A stretch of 64,000 nucleotides of DNA from Benincasa hispida. Its lineage: Eukaryota; Streptophyta; Magnoliopsida; Cucurbitales; Cucurbitaceae. The position numbers and the translations under genes are program-made. Location: assembly GCF_009727055.1 (NCBI RefSeq), contig NC_052352.1:22214443-22278442 (forward strand), written 5' to 3'. Below, piece after piece: positions 47,476 to 58,450 of the stretch. The notes under the pieces were generated by a model. The model did no database searches. It was not told the origin of the DNA and saw nothing but the letters and a program-made list of their open reading frames with translations. Each line of letters begins with the position of its first letter. Position 1 is the stretch's first letter.

Positions 47476-49436
47476 TGAAGAAACTCTAAAACTAGAGGAC
47501 CTTTGAGCAAAAGTGGATCGTTATAAACTCCATGTGAAAGAACTCAAACATTTACAATTATACTAAACAGATTATGCATTAAACATAAATTACAGCATGC
47601 TTCAGAATTAAATACAAGGGATCGAGAAAAAAATACCATTGAAGAAATCTTTCTTCATGTATTTTCCTCGATCAAGCTCGAACACAACGAACAATTGGAA
47701 GTTCCTCGAACACCAACGAGTAAAACTCAATCCTCGAATAGAACTAGACACCACCACAAGATTACCTTGGTATTCTCCGTGTGAGAATTCAGGAGTTATG
47801 GGCTCTGGCTGATTTTGGATAGAGGGATGGATTGGATTAGACGATCGACTATGCGATCACACAATCGTGTAGCAGATGAAGTCTATCATATAGACTTGAC
47901 ACTCGATCATTTAGGCTCTATAAAGCTATCTTATAGTAAAACATTTTTTACTCGATAGTTAATCTGACAACTCGTTTCGTGGAATGTGTTTCGAAAAACT
48001 ATTTTTCATCTTTTATCCCACTTAGCCATAAAACCGTACAACCACCCACTAAGGTAGTTATTGGAGAAAAACCAATTTAATTATCATATAATTAATAAAT
48101 TATAAATAAATACAATAACTAACTAATCATATTATATTTATAACCTATACTTTTAATATTGCATCATATACAATACATAAACCATAGTTTTTTTTTTCCT
48201 CTTTTTATGGCATTTAATATAAATCATATATATATTAATTCCTCCAATCAAATAATAATGTGTCAAATACATCATATCAATTGTATCATATATAATTGAA
48301 TTAATTGAATTATATCATATATAATCAAATTCTCTCTTGTTAATTTGAACATTTCAAACTAACCCAAAAACTGATTCTCAACTTGAATCCATTGAACTAC
48401 TAAGGGGACCTTATGGATCTATAGCTTGAAGCTCCAACAGTACGTGAATAACTGACTAAGTTCTTTAATCACGATATCCACCATCCGTTAACTATCGAGC
48501 ACTCCACTAAAGACCGACAACTGCACTCTTCGTACTAAATATATATTTATGTCCATTGGATATACCAATCAACAGTATGATGATCCTACACAAATCGCTC
48601 GTAAGTATAGCTGGGCCAAATTACCATTTTGCCATTATAGTTACATCTAACTCCTTAAGTACCACTAATTCCTCTAATGAACAATAGATCATAGGCATAC
48701 TATGACTAAATCCCTCTTAAGTCAAGAGACGGTGTGGCGCCACATTGTTTAAGCCCCGGAATCAGCCTTTAAGGGAGCAATTTATCTATTTACCCCTACA
48801 TCGAGGAAGGAGTGAATTCCATCTTGTATAGCTGAGTTCCTACCTCTCCAATTAAATGAATCCCCAAAGTGGTAGGCACATGAATGATCAGCGATTTGGA
48901 CCCATGCAAATTAAGGAACTGCCCTCATAGGCAGGAGTTCACAACTCACTCAGGATTAAGTTCATGTTAACTATGGTCATCCTAGTGAAATGAAAGTCTC
49001 AATTATGAACGACGTTATATAACGAGACTAAACATTTTGTGGTCTGGTCCTATAAAGACTCCCTTATATAGAACATCCCTGCTCGCATGTCTAATACACT
49101 AATGATCAAGATCAGATAATTTGTAACACTTTACAACATTTGTAACACCTACAAAGCGGGCTACACTCGTAATGTCCCCAGGATAAGGTATCCCTCATTT
49201 ATCCATATACTACGGACGATTTAGGTTATCACTTAAAACACGATCCACTTGTATGTCTTCACATATATGTTTAAGTTACAACAATAACCATGAATCTTAG
49301 TTTATTGGTTTGTGGTTAATGAAACTAAAATATCTCATATTTCATAGATTGAAGTGAATAAAATATCTTATATTTTAAATCACAAAGTGTTTGTTTATAC
49401 AAGTGTTTACAAACTACAGGAATCTCAACCCCAACA
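47476..49436 (-). mobile_element. Solo LTR, family A, in E integrase (TSD AGAAC/AGAAG)
   Basis: A 1961-bp minus-strand LTR, end TGAAGAAACTC at 47476, start TGTTGGGGTTGAG at 49436. Flanks are AGAAC (47471-47475) and AGAAG (49437-49441), one mismatch. The E frame (NGLLYLGHLCIPADS) reads through when the LTR is removed. The donor-like site is CAATG/GTATTT near 47633. Confidence 0.87.
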
Positions 49437-49441
49437 AGAAG

Positions 49442-49724
49442 ACCATTATTTGTGGATACAGAGAACTCATCACCTTGTCCTGACTCCACGTTGCGAACTT
49501 TCTCAACCAGGTAAGGATCACTCCGTTGAGCATCAATAATTCTCTGCCTTAAGGTCGGTTATATCGACAATTGCATCAGCTGTGCAGTAACTTCCCATAC
49601 TACTTTTGCAATCTCAGCCCGTTCAATGTCCTTGCATAGATGAGTCTGTTCGTAATTAGGGCCACTGAATGGGCTTCCTTCCTACTTAGAGCATCTGCCA
49701 CTACATTTGCCTTTCCTAGGTGGT
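49442..49724 (-). pseudogene. Gypsy E RNase H to integrase linker
   Basis: Minus-strand frame LYHLGKANVVADALSRKEAHSVALITN.. (49610-49730), the GKANVVADALSRK block found after RNase H in chromovirus pol. It continues toward the integrase with QGEESWLR-like sequence (49500-49560). It is flanked on both sides by solo LTRs, with the frame preserved through each junction apart from old stops. Confidence 0.78.
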
Positions 49725-49729
49725 ACAAA

Positions 49730-51726
49730 TGAAGGAACTCTAAAACTAGACAACCAGTGAGTGGAAGCAGATCGTTCCAAATTCCATTGAGAATGAACAC
49801 ACACATTTACAGTCAAACAGAAATGATTCTGCATAAAAAATAAATTACAGCATGCTTCTTAAATTATATACAAATGATCAAGTGATAATACCTTTATATA
49901 ACTTTTTTTTCACGTATTTCCCTCGATCAATCACCAACGCGTCCAAACAGCACGAACACAACGATCAATTGGAAGATCATCGATCACTAGCGAGTGAAAC
50001 TCGATCCTCAATCCTTGAACAGAACAAGATACTACCACAAGATTACCTTGGTATTCTTGATGTGAGAATCTAGGAGTTATGGGCTATATGATTTTGGATA
50101 GAGGGATGGAGGAAGTAAACGACCGAGTATGCGATCAAACGGTCATGTAGAAGAAGAAGCCTGTCGTATAGACTTGATACTCGATCGTATAGAAGAAGAA
50201 GTCGCATAAACTTGATACTCCATCGTGTAGTCTCTCAAGCTATCGTCTAGTATACATGGTGCTATTGCATAGACACTCAATTATTAATCCGATAGTGATT
50301 TCTGTGAGATCTATCTGGTTGAATGATTTTGAAAAACAATTTTTCTTTTTATCTCACAGTTACAATAAAATCGTATATAACCACCCACCAAGGTCGGTTA
50401 TTTAGAAAAAAGAAATATTAATTATTATATAATTAATAAATTATAAATAACTACAATAATCAACTTATTATATTATATTTATAACATATTGTTTTAATAT
50501 TGAATCATATGCAACATATAAACCATAGTTCTTTTTCTATTTTATGGTATTTCATATAAATCATATTTATATTAACTCCTCCAATAATGTATCAAATACA
50601 TCATATTTATTATATCATATATAATTTAATTAATTTAATTATATCATATATAATCAAATTATCTCTTGTTAATTTGAACACTTTAAATTAATCCAAAATC
50701 TGATTCTCAACATGAATCCATTTATCTACCAAGGGGACCTTATGGACCTGTAGCTTGAAACTCCAACGGTATATGAATAACTGACTAAACTCTTTAATCA
50801 CGATATCCACCATTCGTTAACTATCGAGCACTCCACTAAAGATAGACAGTTGCACTATTCGTACTACATATATGATTCTGTGTCCATTGGATATAACCAA
50901 TCAACAGTGTGATCACTCGTAAGTACAACTTAGCCAATTTACCGTTTTGCCCTATAGTTACATCTAACTCCTTAAGTACCACCGATTCCTCTAATGAACA
51001 ATAAGTCATATTTCCACTATGACTGAGTCTGCTCTTCCCAAGAGAGGGTGTGACCACTATGTTCAAGACCCGGAATCTTCCCTTAAGGGAGCAATTTATC
51101 TACTTACCTCTGCATCGAGGAAGGAGTGAATTATGTCATGTGTAGCTGAGTTCCCAGCTCCCCAATAAGATGAATCCCCAAAATGGTAGGCTTATTGAGT
51201 TTTTAATTTGGCCACTCTCACCCATATAAATCAAAGGACCACCTTCATGAGTAGGAGTTCTCAACTCACTGAGGATTAAGGTCATGTCATCGCCATCCTA
51301 GTGAAATGTAAGTCTCTATTATCAACGGTGTTATATAAAGAGACTAATCATTTCGTGGTTCGGTCTTATACAAACTCTTTGTATAGGATACTCTCGCTCG
51401 TATGTCTCTACATGAATGATCAGGATCAGATCATTTGTAGCACTTTACAACACTTGTAACATCTACAAAGCGGGCCGTATCAGTATTGTCACTAGGATAA
51501 GGTATCCTTCCTTTATCCATATACTACAGACCATTTAGATTATTATTTAAACAAGCTTCACCTATATGTCTCATACTTGTTTAAATTTAGATAAAATAAC
51601 CTCGGATCTTAGTTTGTTGGATTGAGTAAATGCTTATAAAACAACACTTATTTTATTAATAACAATATGTTTATAGAGTTTATAAACTACGAGACTACCA
51701 GGAGATTTAGGACACCATTCCCAACA
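49730..51726 (-). mobile_element. Solo LTR, family A, in E RNase H (TSD ACAAA)
   Basis: A 1997-bp minus-strand LTR with a perfect ACAAA duplication (49725-49729, 51727-51731); start TGTTGGGAATGGTGTCC at 51726, end TGAAGGAACTC at 49730. Removing it joins DCEILYH and LGKANVV in phase. Donor-like AAAG/GTATTA near 49890. Confidence 0.92.
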
Positions 51727-51731
51727 ACAAA

Positions 51732-52010
51732 ATCTCACAATCATAATTTTTCACCAACTCTAACCACCTACGTTGTCTCATGTTTAACTCATTCTTAGTG
51801 AAAAAGTATTTTAAACTCTTATGGTCGGGGAAAATCTGTAGATTCTCTCCATATAAATAATGCCTCCATAATCTTTAAGGCAAAAACTACTGCTGCCAAT
51901 TCCAAATCATGTGTAGGATAGTTCCGTTCAGGGTTCTTTAACTGACGAGAGGCATAAGAGACTACCTTACCCTGCTGCATTAGCACATACCCCAATCCCT
52001 TCTTAGAGGC
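51732..52010 (-). pseudogene. Gypsy E RNase H
   Basis: Minus strand: [47 protein letters not shown] (about 51870-52010, with the T-H-D-L-E-L core). A degraded [20 protein letters not shown] equivalent runs to 51740. The first Asp of the RNase H domain (S-D-A-S) is destroyed by the foreign insert that begins at 52011-52013. It would degrade the RNA strand during E replication. Confidence 0.8.
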
Positions 52011-52012
52011 AT

Positions 52013-53041
52013 GTCAAATGAACCATATCTCTATAAGTTCTATCTTCCTACAAGAAAGGAATGATTCTTCTTAAGCTGAAACCAACTCAATCCAATCAGA
52101 TCCCTCTTTCCGGGGACTTACCTTGTACTCCTTTAGGCAAGAAGTGCAGTCGTTCTTTCTAGAATACTTGCTAGCATGCGAGACGAGACTGGAACCAAGG
52201 CCAAAGGCAGGAACTCCACCAACATGAACCCTATCGTCAATCATTTCCACGAATATTAATGATTGAATCTTCTGGAAAGAGACTCCTTTAGCTATGCTTA
52301 CAAGTTCCAAAGATTCTTATCTCATTCAATTATAGTGGCTCGATTAGTAACTAAGGGAAAAATCTAAAAAATCCATGGTTTCCCCATAGAACCCCATTTC
52401 GCCTGAGTTGTTGCGAAACCAAAGAAAGGGAAAAGTGAATACCTGCTTAGCCTGTCGCTTTTTATCGCTTACCTTCAGGAAGATTTTCCATTGTGAAAGT
52501 CTTGGCTTGGTCCCTTTGAGCTAGAGATATTAATAAAGGTTACAACAAGAAGACTATAACAGACCCGTTAGAGATGAAACTTTTTTAGGCTTAGGTCGAA
52601 GAGTTAAAGCAAAAGGCCATCGAGCTTCAAGTTTAACTCACTCGCATGGACCCCCAAAACTACAATAACAAAGGGCATTTAAAACGAGATCAATGGATGA
52701 AATAGATCAGGCTATCTATTAATCGATTTTAAAATAACATGTTTATTTCCGCCATAATAATAAGTAGGCGAAATAGCTAGAAACACTCACTTCTAGCTAA
52801 TAAGTCAGGCACTCACTCTCGCTCAAGCTAACTCCTTAATATGCTATTCTATTATCTCAAAGTCTTGCCGAGGTAACCAGGTTTCACTAGTCCTTATTTA
52901 AAGAAAAGGGTTATCTTAAGTTCCCGGTGTAGCAGATTCTATTCATTAAAGTTCCCTTGGATGTGGGATAAGGTATACTATCTTAAAGTGAAGCCCTTAA
53001 GCTTGTTAAGGAAGGCGGCAAGGGGTCTTGTTAGATATAGA
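52013..53041. other. Non-LTR insert in gypsy E pol, possibly organellar DNA
   Basis: About 1.03 kb with no similarity to any repeat in the window, visibly less AT-rich than its surroundings and without LTR ends, poly-A or TSD. It splits the codons for S-D-A of E RNase H. The two junctions share only AT (52011-52012, 53042-53043), as in end-joined filler DNA. The style is reminiscent of plant mitochondrial DNA, but that is an impression. A 79-codon minus-strand open frame (52071-52310) has no recognised motif. Confidence 0.5.
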
Positions 53042-53043
53042 AT

Positions 53044-53900
53044 CAGAACAAGACGAAATCGCCCGTTCCATCTGATACTGTAAAAACTGTAACAGTAACC
53101 AACTTTTGTTTAAAATTCTAAAAACTATCTTCACAAGCTTACTCCAAACAAAGGAAGCTTCTTTTCTAATCAACTAAGTCAAGAGAGTAGCTATGTGAGA
53201 AAAATCCTTCACAAATCATTGGTAGTAGCCTGCTAACCCTAGGAAAGTGCATACCTCACTAGTTGTGGTTGAACGAGGCCAACTTGTAACTACCTCATTC
53301 TTTGCAGGGTCAATAGATACTTCTTCCTTTGACACCACATGTCCTAGAAAGGACACCTGCCTTAACCAAAACTCACATTGAGAAAACGTAGCATGCAAAT
53401 TATTTACCCTCAAAGTCTTCAAAACCTTTCGTAAATGCTTCTCGTGCTCTACCTTTGCTTAGAGTAAACCAAGATATCATCTATGAAAACTATCACAAAA
53501 ATGCTAAGGAATTTCTTGAACACCCTATTCATTAGGTCCATAAATACTGCAGATGTAGTCAATGCAAAGACGCAATGATCCTTCTTTCTTCTTCATAAAT
53601 AACATCGGTGCACCCCAAGGTGACACACTAGGCTGTATGAAACCCGTATCCAGCAATTCTTGCAATTGAATCTTGAACTCCTTCAATTCTACTTAAGTCA
53701 TTCTATTAAGACAGGAATTGTGTTTGGCTCCAACTCGATAGCAAAATCTATCTATCTATGTGGTGGTAAATCTAGGAGATCCTCTAGAGAAACATCTAGA
53801 TAATCTATTACCATTGGCTCTAAAGTCAAGGAGACCTCAACCTCTCTAGTGTCAACCACACTGGCCAAGATACTTTAGGTACCATGATTAAGCAACCTAT
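53044..53900 (-). pseudogene. Gypsy E reverse transcriptase (internally deleted)
   Basis: Minus strand: [43 protein letters not shown] (53570-53700), a deletion of the central palm, [33 protein letters not shown] (53455-53560, active site FIDD). Then LHATFSQCEFWLRQVSFLGHVVSKEEVSIDP (53300-53410), GLAGYYQ (53216), FVWSKACEDSF and VSDGTGDFVLF (53050), where the foreign insert begins. The family Y/F-x-DD pair is kept, but about 80 residues of palm are gone and stops are present. Confidence 0.82.
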
Positions 53901-53959
53901 TGCCTTTCATAGCAGAAATTACCTTGAGCAGGACCACAGTCCCAACCCCTCTAAACTTG

Positions 53960-54302
53960 AAGGTGGCTTCCGTAGGAGGGTTAAAAATCACCTTCTTGCA
54001 GAAGCAATCTATATTAGCATGATTAGCAGCCAAAAAATTCATGCCACATCAAAATCACGCATGTTTAGAACTATTAAGGTCACATCTAAAATATTATTTG
54101 CTATTCCAATCTGACATGCCTTTTTCTTTGCATTAGCTAACATGATTTCCCTAGAGGAAGTAGAAATTGATAGGACATAGTGTAAAGGTTTTAACTCTAG
54201 CATGGCATGCGTTACAAATGTTGATGATATGAATGAGTGACATGAACTGGAGTCAAATGAAACCAATGCATAGTGTCCCAAGATTGGGAGTGTACCTGTC
54301 AT
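53960..54302 (-). pseudogene. Gypsy E protease
   Basis: Open minus-strand frame MTGTLPILGHYALVSFDSSSCHSF, with the catalytic D-[ST]-G changed to D-S-S (near 54230). It is followed by VTHAMLELKPLHYVLSISTS and IANNILDVTLIVLNMRDFDVA.. (the hydrophobic LI.L.M.DFD.I block before RT). Length and order fit a retropepsin between gag and RT. Loss of the active-site Gly suggests it is dead even apart from the flanking stops. Confidence 0.75.
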
Positions 54303-55600
54303 AATGGTGCCAAACTTCTCGGCCTCCTACCGGGTGGTGGATACACTCTACCTTACTACTATTGGCGATTCGACCTTCATGATCTGAGCTCGTAAGATGG
54401 CCCTGTTATCAGATGCATTCCTCCTAAGAAACTTCTTAGACATGTGCCCTCTCTGGCCATACCGAAGACAAACTTTAGTACCGACTAGACACATCCCCAA
54501 TGATGTCTACCACATGTTGAACAGATTGGTTATCCTCTTTAATAGCTACAAATTGAGAGCCCTGTTGCCCTCACTGATGTGGAGCTTTAGTCGTGTTCTG
54601 GCTCTTTTGCTAAGGCTCTAAAGTCTTCTACTTTGCTTTCCTTTTCTATCCTATAGAGGTTCTTATTCCAAACAACTTTCTATAGTCATCCCTCTCATGG
54701 GAATCAACGTCGAGCCTCATGACTTCCCGTAGTATCGCGACGTAGGTTTTGAGGTCAAGAGAATGAACCATACCTCACAATTTGCTCCTCAAGACCTGAA
54801 CAAACATTTTCGTTCTTGTCACCTCGGTGGCTACCAGCTTAGGGGCAAAATGGGATAACTTGTCAAATTATTGCTTATACTTCTTGATATAACCCCTTGC
54901 TTCAAATTCAGGAATTCAACTTGATTGTTATACCGAGTGTTGGTAGAGAAATATTTTTCATAAAAATTCTCTTTAAACTAATCCCATGATGCTAGCCCTT
55001 CGCTTGTGTCAATCATCTTCTCTGCTGAAAGCAACCATATTTCTGCATTATCTGTCAACATAAAGACTGCACACTAGAGTTTTGGTCTTTCGAGCACCTC
55101 ATGTATTGGAAGATTGTTTCGATAGAGGACAACAACATCCCTGCCTTTGTCAGATCCTTCAACGACCCGTCGAGGGTACGAAGATCGAATTTTCTGAAAT
55201 CCCTCAAGTGCTTAACTTCAAGAGAAAAGTCTTGCACTTCTAGTTCTATGGCTGGATCTGTTGCACTTACACTGGTGGTATCGGTTCCTGCTGAGTTTGA
55301 TTTTGAGCTGCCTACTCTGCCACTGCACTACAGATCAAGTCATGTATCATCTCCATCAAAGATGATGTAATAGCTTCCCCAATTCATGTTGCCATTGCCT
55401 CCTCATCAACTTGATCCGTAAGTGGGTTTGAAGTTACCAGAACATTTTGACTTCCATCGACTCCATCCTTCTGCACTCTCGACACGAAAGGGTCTTGAAC
55501 TTGTGGACCTACACTTGGGGGGGTCCTAAACCCCTCCTCTAACCTTCCTCTTTACCCTGAGTTTAAGTGTCATGACCTGACACGTACCTAAAGATCAGCT
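54303..55600 (-). pseudogene. Gypsy E gag
   Basis: Minus strand: EEAMATWIGEAITSSLMEMIHDL (55320-55400), FRKFDLRTLDGSLKDLTKAGMLLSSIETIFQYM (55085-55200, the gag core FR..dP.tFdGs..dp..A..Wl..le..F), FKENFYEKYFSTNTR-like sequence near 54930-54980. Also FVQVLRSKL, and a damaged zinc knuckle CLRYGQRGHMSKKF (54420-54475; second and last Cys replaced by Tyr and Phe). Several frameshifts occur. It follows the PBS at 55782-55795, consistent with the start of E's internal region. Confidence 0.78.
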
Positions 55601-55781
55601 CTTACTGGATCCCTTATCATGAAACATGTCTACTAAGGTATTAAATTAAACTAAATCTCATGCATCACATATTGAAAATTTTTGCTTGTAAGACATACTT
55701 GGTGATGATGAAGAATCCATTACTAGGTCACAGGGGCTAGCTAGACTTACATAGTAAGTCAGTCTTCAGAACCTAAAATCT

Positions 55782-55795
55782 GGCTATGATACCAA
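55782..55795 (-). other. Primer-binding site of gypsy E (tRNA-Met type)
   Basis: Minus strand TTGGTATCATAGCC, one change from TTGGTATCAGAGCC, one base beyond the LTR end at 55797. It confirms that E runs on the minus strand with 55797-60118 as its 5' LTR. Confidence 0.88.
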
Positions 55796-56276
55796 CTATA
55801 ACGACCCGACTTCTTATGACTCAAACTAGGCTGTTACTATAGACATGCATGCATCCAATTCAAATCGACATCTTTTCATGACTTAGTAAAACCAAATAAA
55901 TATCATAAATTAATTAAATTTATTAAAAATAAATAATTGAAATTCATTTAATAGGGTACCCTCAAAACCGTAAAAAAAAACTAAAAATTCTCCTAAAAAG
56001 TTTAAAAACACAATACCAAAACTCTAAGTTTAAACATGAATACTAGAAATTTTATAACATTAAATCCTGGAAAAAAAATATGAGCGGAAGCATATGTCTA
56101 GTCCCAGTGGCTCGATCACGGATTTTTCTTGTCATTCACCGTTGTGTTCTTACCCTTACCTGAAAACTAAACATGAGAAAGAATGAGTATAAAACACTTA
56201 ATAAGTAACCCCACTAACGGGGACAAGCTGAGCATCTATGTCCTCTAGATGCCACTCTCTAGTGGGACGTGCATAA

Positions 56277-58158
56277 TATTGGGGTTGATGCCCTAAATCT
56301 TGTAGGTTCCTATAGTTTGTAAACATTGTATGAACAAACTCTTATGTGATTGATAATATTATTCACTTTCTCTATAAAATATATGATATTTTAGTTGCAT
56401 TAACCACAAACCAATAAATTAACATTCAAGGTTATGGTTTGTAGAAGATGGGTAAGGCTGGGTACCTTATCCTGGTGACACTACGAGTATGGCCCGCTTT
56501 GTAGGTGTTACAATTGTCGTAAAGTGCTACAAATGATATGATCCTGATCATTCATGTATTAGACATGCGAGAGGAGATATTCTATATAAAGAAGTTTGTG
56601 TAAGACCAAACCAGAAATGTTTAGTCTCATTATATAACACTGCTCATAATAGAGACTTTAATTCACTAGGATGAACATACGTAACATGACCTTAATCCTG
56701 AGTGAGTTGTGAACTCCTGCCTATAAGGGCGGTCTTTTAATTCGTATGGGTGAGAGTGGTCAGATTATCGACTCAACATGCCTACCATTTTGGGGATTCG
56801 TCTGATTGGGGAACTTGGAATACAGCTACACAAGATGGAATCAATCATTCCCTAAAGTAGGGGTAAACAGATAAATTTCTCCCTTAAGGGTTGATTCCGG
56901 GTCTTGAGTAATGTGGCGCCACACCCTCTCCTAACCCAAGAGGGGTTTAGTAATAGTAGGACTATGATCTATTATTCATTAGAGGAATCAGCGGTACTTA
57001 AACAGTTAGATGTAACTATAGGAGAAAAATGGTATTTTGGTCCAATTGTACTTACGAGCAATTTGTGAAGGATCATCGTACTGTTGATTGATTATATCCA
57101 ATGGACACAGAAATATATATGTAGTGCGAAGAGTGCAACTGTCGGTCTTTAATTAATTATTCACGTACCGTTGGAGTTTCAAGCTATAAGTTCATAAGAT
57201 CCCCTTGGTAGCTCAAAAGAATTTAGTTGAGAATAAATTTTTGGGAAATTTGAATTGTTCAAATTAATAAGAGGGAATTTAATTATATGCGATATAATTA
57301 AATTGATACAATTATATATGATATAATTGTTATAATGTATTTGATACATTATAGTTTAATTATAGCAAATAAATATTTGAATGAGATTCAAATATATTTT
57401 CTATGAATGTGATTCATAGTTGTTAAATTTAATATAAATCTGATTTCTATTAAATGCCATAAAATAGAGAAAAGAAACTATATTTTATATTGTATGTGAT
57501 ACATATTAAAACTATAGGTTATATGTTATATTTGATATATCATATAGTTTAATATAAATATAATATGATAAGTTAGTTATCATAATTATTTATATTATTT
57601 TTATCATAATTATTTATATTATTTTATTATTATTTTGAATAATAACTCCCTATTTTCTCTCCAACCACCTTAGTGGGTGGTTATTGGGTTTTGTGGCAAA
57701 AAGGAATAAAAGAAAAATAAGTTTTCTTCTTCTTCCGAGATTGTTATGCGATAGAATTTCACAAAAACATTCTATATTTCTTCAATCTTCTTCCTCCTCC
57801 AAACTCAAACAAACCCTCAAAACCAAATTAGTCAGAGCCCACAACTCCTGGGTTTTCACCCTGAGAATACCAAAGGTTCGTTATGGTCGTGTCCGTACTA
57901 TTTAGTTTGAGAATATCTTGAAGAAGGTCTTCAAGAGTTGTTGTTTTGGTTTGAGGCTCGTGACCATTTGAGGGAATTACATAAAGAAAGGTTCTTCAAA
58001 GGTAATATCTCTTGAACCCTTTTTCCTTGTAAAAAACATGTTGTAATTTGTTATGAATGTATATCTTGTTTGTTTAATGTAAATTTAGTTTTCAATAAAA
58101 ATGGAATTTGGACGATCTACTTCCGCTCAAGGATCTCTTTGTAAAACGAGTTCCTTCA
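56277..58158 (+). mobile_element. Solo LTR, family A, TSD CATAA
   Basis: A 1882-bp LTR beginning TATTGGGGTTGATGCCC (TG mutated to TA) and ending GTTCCTTCA, with perfect CATAA flanks (56272-56276, 58159-58163). The empty site is seen in the other E LTR (..GACGTGCATAAGCC.. near 44207), which confirms the insertion. It holds the clearest palindrome array (57276-57419). Donor-like CAAAG/GTAATA with GT at 58002-58003. Confidence 0.93.
57276..57419 (+). repeat. Five perfect palindromes with NNG loops
   Basis: 57276-57304: 13-bp arms AATTTAATTATAT, loop GCG. 57308-57330: 10-bp arms ACAATTATAT, loop ATG. 57331-57353: 10-bp arms TATAATGTAT, loop TTG. 57373-57395: 10-bp arms ATATTTGAAT, loop GAG. 57401-57419: 8-bp arms CTATGAAT, loop GTG. 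All are perfect, most bases of the interval lie in one, and every arm ends in AT before the loop. Confidence 0.9.
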
Positions 58159-58219
58159 CATAAACCTCCACTTTCCATGGGATGGCTAACTAGTGGATAA
58201 TTGAACACACCTTATTGTA

Positions 58220-58450
58220 TGTGAGATGTACCCATAAATCTCTAGTGAATTCCGAAGGAAACACAAATCTCTGATGAATTTCCAAAGGAGATCACCATCT
58301 CTGGTGAATCTCGAAGGAAACACAAACCTCTAGTAAAATCCTAAAGGAGATTACCATCTCTGATGAATCTCGAAAGAAACATAAACCTCTGGTAAATCCC
58401 GAAGGAAACAAAAACCTTTGGTGAAATCACAAAGCAAATTACCACCTCTA
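58220..58450. repeat. Tandem repeat block of the E 5' LTR
   Basis: Same alternating 29/30-bp repeat as 44282-44500, here more diverged (ctctgatgaa.., ctctagtaaaatcc..). It is found just inside the point where the solo LTR was inserted. Confidence 0.75.
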
